A DNA stretch of 49,693 bases from 38-11 sp964539975 (GTDB lineage: Bacteria; Bacillota; Clostridia; Tissierellales; Dethiosulfatibacteraceae). Of the stretch, positions 43,907-49,693 are shown in pieces; position 1 is the stretch's first letter; each line of letters opens with the position of its first letter. The DNA is taken from contig CAZIKK010000020.1 of assembly GCA_964539975.1 (NCBI GenBank), forward strand, positions 1 through 49,693, written 5' to 3'. Made by a program: the position numbers and the translations under genes. The notes under the pieces were generated by a model. It was given only the letters and a program-made list of their open reading frames with translations. It searched no databases and was not told where the DNA came from.

Positions 43907-44578
43907 TTAATTTTCAATGACACATCGGTCTTCATCAATAATAGTCGTTGATTCACTATCTATTCTATTTTTAGATGAGCTCTCTAGAAGCACTATGTTC
44001 ATTTTACAATAAAAAGCAAATTTATATAACTGAATTAACTCAATTTCTGACAGAAAAGATTTTAGATTCACAAAAATAAGCAAACTTGTTCTCATTAGGT
44101 AAGCTTGGATCCTTATAAACTCAATGAGTTTTTCGATAAATTCTAATTCTTCTTCTCGAAACCCAACATGATATGTCTTCATTAAAGACTGAACATCTAA
44201 TTCATAATTATATTCTACCGAATAAGGTTGGTTTCGTAGTGCCTTTTCAAGAAAACCCAAAATTTTCACATTTAGTTCACACAATTCAACAACTAGATTC
44301 TCTTCAATATCCGTCTTTACTAGTTGAAACAGCTTATTCTGAATTTTTCTAGAATTGAAATCCAATTGAAATGGATTCAAAACCATTTCAACATGTTTAG
44401 ATATTGGCAAATTTTCGTTGCCATTGGAAAGAACAAAAAGCCCATCTCTACCTTCAATTTGTTTCAAAATTTCTTCTATTGCCAAACGAAACGTACTTGG
44501 ATGCTCCACCACTAAAACATTTATTGTATTCTCATTAATATCCATGTTTAATCCCAGTTCAATATGTGTTAATCTCAA
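43907..44578 (-). CDS. csn2: CRISPR-associated protein Csn2
   Basis: Csn2 is the type II-A marker. It forms a DNA-end-binding ring and is needed for spacer uptake with Cas1, Cas2 and Cas9. The 223-residue protein is close to the usual length. The C-terminal segment SLLIFVNLKSFLSEIELIQL matches the family. The start is TTG, overlapping the cas2 stop codon (TTTGAG), which implies coupled translation. It lies between cas2 and the leader. Confidence 0.9.
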   Translation of the reverse strand: MRLTHIELGLNMDINENTINVLVVEHPSTFRLAIEEILKQIEGRDGLFVLSNGNENLPISKHVEMVLNPFQLDFNSRKIQNKLFQLVKTDIEENLVVELCELNVKILGFLEKALRNQPYSVEYNYELDVQSLMKTYHVGFREEELEFIEKLIEFIRIQAYLMRTSLLIFVNLKSFLSEIELIQLYKFAFYCKMNIVLLESSSKNRIDSESTTIIDEDRCVIEN

Positions 44579-44895
44579 AGAATCACCAATCTTTCATCAG
44601 AATCCAAAACATCGCTATTGCTTTTTCCAACCAAGTATTCTATCTTCGAAAACTGCTTTTCTGTAATTTTGATTAATTGCACAATCCCCTCAGAAGGCTT
44701 GTTTCTCTTTAACTGATTTATTATTTTATCCGCTGCCGTTCCATTTTGAGCAAGCTTGCAATAGATGGATTCCTGCATCATTACAAACCCGGTTTTAATT
44801 AAGTGTTTTCGAAACAGCCTATAGTCCTTTTTTTGTGTAGCTGTCAATACAGGAAGATCAAACATCACTATTACTCTCATATATCTATAACTCAT
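44575..44895 (-). CDS. cas2: CRISPR-associated endonuclease Cas2
   Basis: Cas2 holds the Cas1 dimers in the integration complex. The 106-residue protein starts MSYRYMRVIVMFDLP, as type II-A Cas2 proteins do, with the conserved Asp of FDLP. KQFSKIEYLVG and DSDERLVIL are also typical. I chose this ATG because the family begins MSYRYMR. The first 11 bases overlap the end of cas1. Confidence 0.95.
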   Translation of the reverse strand: MSYRYMRVIVMFDLPVLTATQKKDYRLFRKHLIKTGFVMMQESIYCKLAQNGTAADKIINQLKRNKPSEGIVQLIKITEKQFSKIEYLVGKSNSDVLDSDERLVIL

Positions 44896-45757
44896 CCCTA
44901 TTAAAACGAATCTGAGAAGAATCCCCTTCATTCAAAGCATCGAATACACTTTTGCAATATATTCGAATAGCATTCGATAAGAATTCTCGCCTTCCCTCAA
45001 TCCCAACCTCTCTTTCAAGGATTCTAAGAACACTCATTTTCTCATCATGTTCAAATTTCTTTAAATTTAGATGGTATACCAACCCATCCACAAGTATTCT
45101 AAATGGCTCCATCAAGTCAGAAGTTAGATTGAATGGATTGAACATATTATCATGGAACAACCCTAGTTGCGTTATGTAGCCATTCGCTGCAACTTCTCTG
45201 TTGAAAATGGACAATAAAATACCATAGCCATAATTGAGCCCTGCATTAATACTATTATCAGCAGCTCGAGTAAAATCCATTCCAAATAGAGCATTGAAAT
45301 AAACCTTTGCTGCATGCCCCTCACGATTGCTTTGATCTCTAAATTCAATTTCTGAAATGTATTGATTAAGCAATTTATATTCTTGTTTTTTGAGTTTTTT
45401 CAATAATACGCTTTGTTTTCGTATTTTCTCTGTAACGATTTCGGTCCAAATACTATCTTTAATGAGTTTGGACCAACTAATCTGATTCCGAATTTTCGCA
45501 CTAGTGTCATGGCTTCCATAATACGGAATCAACTCTGAAGATGGATTTCTTTTTTCATCACAAAAGATTACTTTAATTTTCTTTTTATTCAGCTCACTCA
45601 GCAAATACACTGTCATAGAAATTGCAGTAGATTCCAGAATTAGTAGGGACAATTCCGATAAATGTATTTTAGTTGTTGATTCCATACGAATAACTAGGTA
45701 ACCAAGCTGATAATCCAACTTAGCATTTCTTGATACAACAACTGTTCGCCAACTCAT
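44885..45757 (-). CDS. cas1: CRISPR-associated integrase Cas1
   Basis: Cas1 inserts new spacers at the leader end. The 290-residue protein has the usual metal-binding residues: Glu in REGHAAKVYF, His in LFHDNMFNPFNL and Glu in SDLMEPFRILVD. It starts MSWRTVVVSRNAKL, as other II-A Cas1 proteins do. The ATG overlaps the cas9 stop as ATGA. The gene order cas9-cas1-cas2-csn2 is standard for subtype II-A. Confidence 0.96.
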   Translation of the reverse strand: MSWRTVVVSRNAKLDYQLGYLVIRMESTTKIHLSELSLLILESTAISMTVYLLSELNKKKIKVIFCDEKRNPSSELIPYYGSHDTSAKIRNQISWSKLIKDSIWTEIVTEKIRKQSVLLKKLKKQEYKLLNQYISEIEFRDQSNREGHAAKVYFNALFGMDFTRAADNSINAGLNYGYGILLSIFNREVAANGYITQLGLFHDNMFNPFNLTSDLMEPFRILVDGLVYHLNLKKFEHDEKMSVLRILEREVGIEGRREFLSNAIRIYCKSVFDALNEGDSSQIRFNRDEL

Positions 45758-48700
45758 ATCGTCTTCAAATCAATCTCTGAGCAATATAACCCCGTAATAG
45801 ACTGATTTACCAGCAAAAATTCTTCGGCCATAGAAATATTTTTGGGTATTAAAGATATCCCCGACTTTTTGCTTCCTTGAATCAGTTTTAGATTTGCACC
45901 CATATTACTCAATTGTGAAATCTGTAATATTTGACTCAATACAAAGCATTGTTCCATAAGATCCAGTTTTGCAAAATATTCTTGACCAGTCTTTAGTACC
46001 TTCCCAATTGGATTCGGCCTTTTTGAATAAATCGAGTTCTTATGTTTCTCTGTAAGTTCTTCGTACAACCTCATGTTCAATTCAGAAGTGATCTTATGAT
46101 CTGTATAATCCCTCTCAACTGTTTTTTCAACTTTTTTGATATAATCCAACCATTTTCTACTTAAAATCAACGGGACCGCATTCGAAACAATATTTCGATT
46201 CAGAGTTTTCCCTGTAATGTTCATATAGAACCCATCTCTTTTTATCAGAGACTGTAGTTTTATTTTTGCGAGCCTTACATCTGGTTCTTTAAGTTGTAAT
46301 ACATTTTTACAATAATCATTTAGTTTTGTTAAGTTAGTTCCAATTGAATCTCTAAACATCAACGGTAACGCTTCTATTGTTCTAATCCTTTTACCCTTTT
46401 CAACGTGTTCAACGAGGAAAAAATGTGCTGTTGAAACACTTGTATACCCACCATATTTTTGAACATTTTGAATTCTTGAATCTGTCGTCTTTAAAGGAAC
46501 ATATGACTCTCCTTTGGCCTTTTGTGAGCTGTACAAGGTTGCATCAAACAGTTTACCATGACCTTCTAATGTCATTTTAGTAATGATCGGCGTGTTTTTA
46601 TTCGTCATTGTTTTAACAATCCTTATGGAATTATCTCCAGACTGCTCTTCTGCAATCCATGCTACCTCCTCTCCACGTTTGACTGTATAGTGGAATATTT
46701 TGCTCATGTGGTACTTACTATTGTTATTCCGCCTAGACTCTTTAACGAAATTCAGTGAATCCTTTGTGAATTTAACATAATATGTATTCCCTACTACACA
46801 ACTCAAGTAGGCATCCTGTGCATGATGAAAATCATTAACACTTCTGACTTTAATCAAATCAAATTCATCTCTAAAATCGGAAATATTCCTTGCTTTTACA
46901 TAGACCATTTCTGACCCTGAGAATGCTTGTTTCAATATCTGAGTGATCACCTTTGTTCCTTGTCTAGTTTCAACAATCTGTCTATTGATAAAGCCAGCAA
47001 GCTGTTCTTCGCTCAAAGGGTTCCTATTAATGAGTCTGTTGTACTTTTCTCTCGTAATGAAGCCATCTGTCATATCTTTTGTCAATAGAGATTTCCAATA
47101 TGCATGTTGCTTTATATATATAGAGTTATCAATCGGGTATTGGTCGCTTTTACTAGCGTTGGTTTGCTTTTTCACCAACACCAAATTATTATCCAAACTG
47201 TCATCTTTAACGTATCTTCTGGGGTATATGTGATCAATGTCGTACAAGTTGTCATTCATAAGTTTATCTAAATCAATTGGTTCACCAGTATACATGCACC
47301 GTCCATTTTGCACATAGTATAGATACAGTTTTTTGCTTCTTAGAATTGAATCCTCTAAGTTCTCAAGTTCACCAACCCAATCTCTTGTATCTTTCTTGCA
47401 ATTCTTATATAGATCTATCAATCGTTGCTTTCTAGATGTCGTCCGTTTGCCTCTCTCCCCTCTTTCTCTAGCCATTTCAACAAATATTCTTTCCGGAGGA
47501 TTCCCTAGAGTTTTTTCAATTTCTTTCACGAGTAGTAATGTCTGCCATACCATTCGCTTAACTGGAGATGACAAATTCAAGCCTTCCAAATCGTCATATT
47601 CAAGCTCACTTAACGTTTTTGATATTGCACTATACTCGTTTATCAACGTTTCAGTATAAGTATACCGGTCACTTAATAGTTCCATAATATTTTCATTATA
47701 GTTCCATAGCATTTGAATCATCGGCAACATTTCACCGGTTGATTTATTGACACCTTGCATTTCTAGAAATTCTTTTGATAATCTTCCCCAATCTCTAAAC
47801 TTGAACCCAATTATCTTTTTAATCTGCTCTGCATTTAATTTGTCGGCCAACTCACGTTTCAATTTTTCCTTATAAAATTTTTTGTCATCACCATACACAG
47901 TCCCCCAAAAAACGATCTGTTCAATTATTGCTTTGCCTTCATCTTCACAAGCTAAATCTCCCAAAACTGAATGGAATTTCCCGAATGTGCTTAATGAGTT
48001 CGCAAAATCTCCATCAATACCTGTTATTGCTTCAATTTCATTTGGATTAATATGTCCTCTTGAAACTAGGAAACTATTTAACTTCTTGCGACTCACTTTT
48101 TTCCCTGCCAAAAAAAGTTCATTAAATATCTCTTGTTTTAATTCTACGTCTGGTTTTACCCCTCTTATCTTTAGATTATTCAATTCATTTAATACTAAAA
48201 ATCTTTCATAGAGCAATGATGATTTAGGCAAAACGGTCTCATCTTTTATATACGTGCATTTGCGAACCAATCTTTCTATGAAGACTTTCGAAGTCTCCTC
48301 TTCATCAACCATCTCTTCAATATTCCAAGGTAAAACTTGTCCTTTACTTTTTCTGACAATCCAAGCATTCCCACCTTTATTAGAGTGATAGTTGTTTAAT
48401 GGTCCTAAATAATATGGAATCCGAAAACTGAATAAGCCTATGATTTTGTCTGAAATAGTTAACCCCTTCTCATCCTTCTCATTTAGAAAATTCAAATACT
48501 TAGAAGCGTTGCATAGAATCGCCTTCAATTCAGCAAGATGGACTTGATTTGGTATAACACCATTGTCAGAAGTTAGTTGCTTGGGTAATAGATTCTCATT
48601 CTTAATTTCTTTTAATATATATTTAACATCAGCATCTGTGCTAGGACACTTTTTTAAGATTTTCTTCAAATTCACATAAAATTCTTCTGAATTTCTTTTC

Positions 48701-49693
48701 TTCATATTCCTTCTTTGTTTTTTTCTTGAATTAACGCTACCAACATATGCACTATAACTCCCGTCTTCATCTGATCTGAACAATATGTCATAGTCTTCTA
48801 TCGTGAATTTCTTAATTGTTTTTTTTAGAAGTTTAAGGTCTTCATGATGCTTTTGATAGCTTTCTACGCGAGCTTCCGATAAATACTTATGCCCCTGCAT
48901 TACATTGGAAAGAAGTGCTTGATCATGGATCAATTTCAGAATATTTATAATCTCCATGTTCTCCTCACCAATAATTTCAGAAATATTGATAACTTCTTCA
49001 TCATAGTTGTTATCTCTAAAAGACAATGACATTTTATTATTATCACTATCTCTATACTTGTCTCCAAACATAACATCAATTGTGAATTTCAAACCCGTTA
49101 TAGCTCTGATTAGTTCATAAAACATTCTATCACTGGTTTTCTTCACACTAAGTTCTGCTGCTATCTGTTCCGCTTTTTGGGTTCTAGAATAAGTTTTATC
49201 ACTTAGAGTTTCTTCAATATTTTGAATAACAATAGATGTGTCCAATCTTAAATCAAATCTATCACTTAACAAGTATAACAACTTATCAAACAAAGTATTG
49301 AAGCCCAAACTTTGTTCAGCATCTAAATTTGTGTTGAGAAAATGTCCTCTTCGTTTAAATAAATTTAATATTGCTAAAAAAACTAATCTTACGTCATGAG
49401 GCTCCTTTGACAAAATAAGCTCTTTTCTGAGGTGAAAAATAGTAGGATAGCATGAAAAATAATCCTGATCAGTGAAACTCTTGTCAGAAAACAACGCATG
49501 TCTTGAATCAACTAATTTTTCATCTCTATGATACTTGCTTTCGTTAAGTCTCTGATAAAATGATGGGTCGACTTTCGAAATTTCTTCTGAAAAAAACTCT
49601 TTAAGTAATCCAATTCTTGCAACTTCCCGTTGTCTCCTTCGTCTTGAGACTCTAAAAGTTCTTCTACTTTCACTAGTCTCAGCCTCCTTAAAT
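45754..49693 (-). CDS. cas9: Cas9 endonuclease, type II-A (5' end cut off by window)
   Basis: The frame is open to the window end, with about 1312 residues visible. By comparison with SpCas9 about 55-60 N-terminal residues are missing, including the RuvC-I Asp, so the full protein is near 1370. The Arg-rich bridge helix (RRTFRVSRRRQREVAR) lies at 49610-49670. RuvC-II is IFVEMARERG (47461-47490), HNH is DIDHIYPRRYVKDDS (catalytic His near 47230) and RuvC-III is HHAQDAYLS (46801-46830). It ends in QSITGLY followed by a short tail. A TTG at 49494 is not the true start. Confidence 0.97.
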   Translation of the reverse strand, partial: FKEAETSESRRTFRVSRRRRQREVARIGLLKEFFSEEISKVDPSFYQRLNESKYHRDEKLVDSRHALFSDKSFTDQDYFSCYPTIFHLRKELILSKEPHDVRLVFLAILNLFKRRGHFLNTNLDAEQSLGFNTLFDKLLYLLSDRFDLRLDTSIVIQNIEETLSDKTYSRTQKAEQIAAELSVKKTSDRMFYELIRAITGLKFTIDVMFGDKYRDSDNNKMSLSFRDNNYDEEVINISEIIGEENMEIINILKLIHDQALLSNVMQGHKYLSEARVESYQKHHEDLKLLKKTIKKFTIEDYDILFRSDEDGSYSAYVGSVNSRKKQRRNMKKRNSEEFYVNLKKILKKCPSTDADVKYILKEIKNENLLPKQLTSDNGVIPNQVHLAELKAILCNASKYLNFLNEKDEKGLTISDKIIGLFSFRIPYYLGPLNNYHSNKGGNAWIVRKSKGQVLPWNIEEMVDEEETSKVFIERLVRKCTYIKDETVLPKSSLLYERFLVLNELNNLKIRGVKPDVELKQEIFNELFLAGKKVSRKKLNSFLVSRGHINPNEIEAITGIDGDFANSLSTFGKFHSVLGDLACEDEGKAIIEQIVFWGTVYGDDKKFYKEKLKRELADKLNAEQIKKIIGFKFRDWGRLSKEFLEMQGVNKSTGEMLPMIQMLWNYNENIMELLSDRYTYTETLINEYSAISKTLSELEYDDLEGLNLSSPVKRMVWQTLLLVKEIEKTLGNPPERIFVEMARERGERGKRTTSRKQRLIDLYKNCKKDTRDWVGELENLEDSILRSKKLYLYYVQNGRCMYTGEPIDLDKLMNDNLYDIDHIYPRRYVKDDSLDNNLVLVKKQTNASKSDQYPIDNSIYIKQHAYWKSLLTKDMTDGFITREKYNRLINRNPLSEEQLAGFINRQIVETRQGTKVITQILKQAFSGSEMVYVKARNISDFRDEFDLIKVRSVNDFHHAQDAYLSCVVGNTYYVKFTKDSLNFVKESRRNNNSKYHMSKIFHYTVKRGEEVAWIAEEQSGDNSIRIVKTMTNKNTPIITKMTLEGHGKLFDATLYSSQKAKGESYVPLKTTDSRIQNVQKYGGYTSVSTAHFFLVEHVEKGKRIRTIEALPLMFRDSIGTNLTKLNDYCKNVLQLKEPDVRLAKIKLQSLIKRDGFYMNITGKTLNRNIVSNAVPLILSRKWLDYIKKVEKTVERDYTDHKITSELNMRLYEELTEKHKNSIYSKRPNPIGKVLKTGQEYFAKLDLMEQCFVLSQILQISQLSNMGANLKLIQGSKKSGISLIPKNISMAEEFLLVNQSITGLYCSEIDLKTI

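Noticed and set aside
43907..43915. Csn2 frame could start at a later ATG instead of the TTG that overlaps cas2
   Set aside because: The overlap of stop and start with cas2 fits the tight packing of the other cas genes. The first ATG is at codon 12 (MDINENTI), without a clear ribosome site. I kept TTG, with some doubt.
49492..49494. TTG as the start of Cas9
   Set aside because: The frame stays open upstream to the window edge and encodes the bridge helix and other Cas9 sequence, so this is an internal codon.

Overview
The window reads as chromosome of a low-GC Gram-positive anaerobe of the Clostridia type. This rests on zinc-binding S14, L33 and adenylate kinase, an L7Ae-type protein in the str operon, two identical tuf genes, and Shine-Dalgarno sites close to GGAGG before nearly every gene. 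I cannot name the genus.

Region 1 (1-29180, minus strand) is the main translation and transcription cluster. From its promoter end it runs tRNA-Thr, tuf2, rpmG, secE, nusG, rplK, rplA, the L10 leader, rplJ, rplL, rpoB, rpoC, then rplGB, rpsL, rpsG, fusA, tuf1, then the S10/spc block from rpsJ to secY, adk and map. The cluster continues past position 1. Internal promoters and terminators split it into separately controlled units: tRNA-Thr/tuf2, rpmG onward, rpoBC, the str operon and the S10 operon. The two tuf genes lie in a 1260-bp block that appears identical by eye.

Region 2 (29200-41740, both strands) holds ordinary and accessory genes. These are two tandem MFS transporters, a trigger-factor-like FKBP lipoprotein, a YutG/PgpA-family protein, a TPR-GGDEF diguanylate cyclase, and a membrane-bound LuxR regulator with an MFS-like sensor half. 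They are followed by class II fructose-bisphosphate aldolase, purC, a NIF3-insert/CutA-like protein, a CoA-disulfide-reductase/rhodanese gene broken by one frameshift, and a small sigma-like protein. A 100-N assembly gap lies at 35562-35661, and its two flanks share a 10-base sequence.

Region 3 (41830-49693, minus strand) is a type II-A CRISPR-Cas locus. Cas9 is cut by the window end and is followed by cas1, cas2 and csn2 with overlapping reading frames. Next come a short leader ending in the anchor ATTTGAG and an array of 17 repeats and 16 spacers. Beyond the array are a small membrane protein gene and a stretch of about 385 nt with its own promoter, several hairpins and an intrinsic terminator. 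I recognise no RNA family in that stretch. It could be a free RNA or an attenuating leader of the sigma-like gene, and it is the best candidate here for something undescribed. No convincing tracrRNA anti-repeat is visible, so the tracrRNA probably lies upstream of cas9, outside the window.
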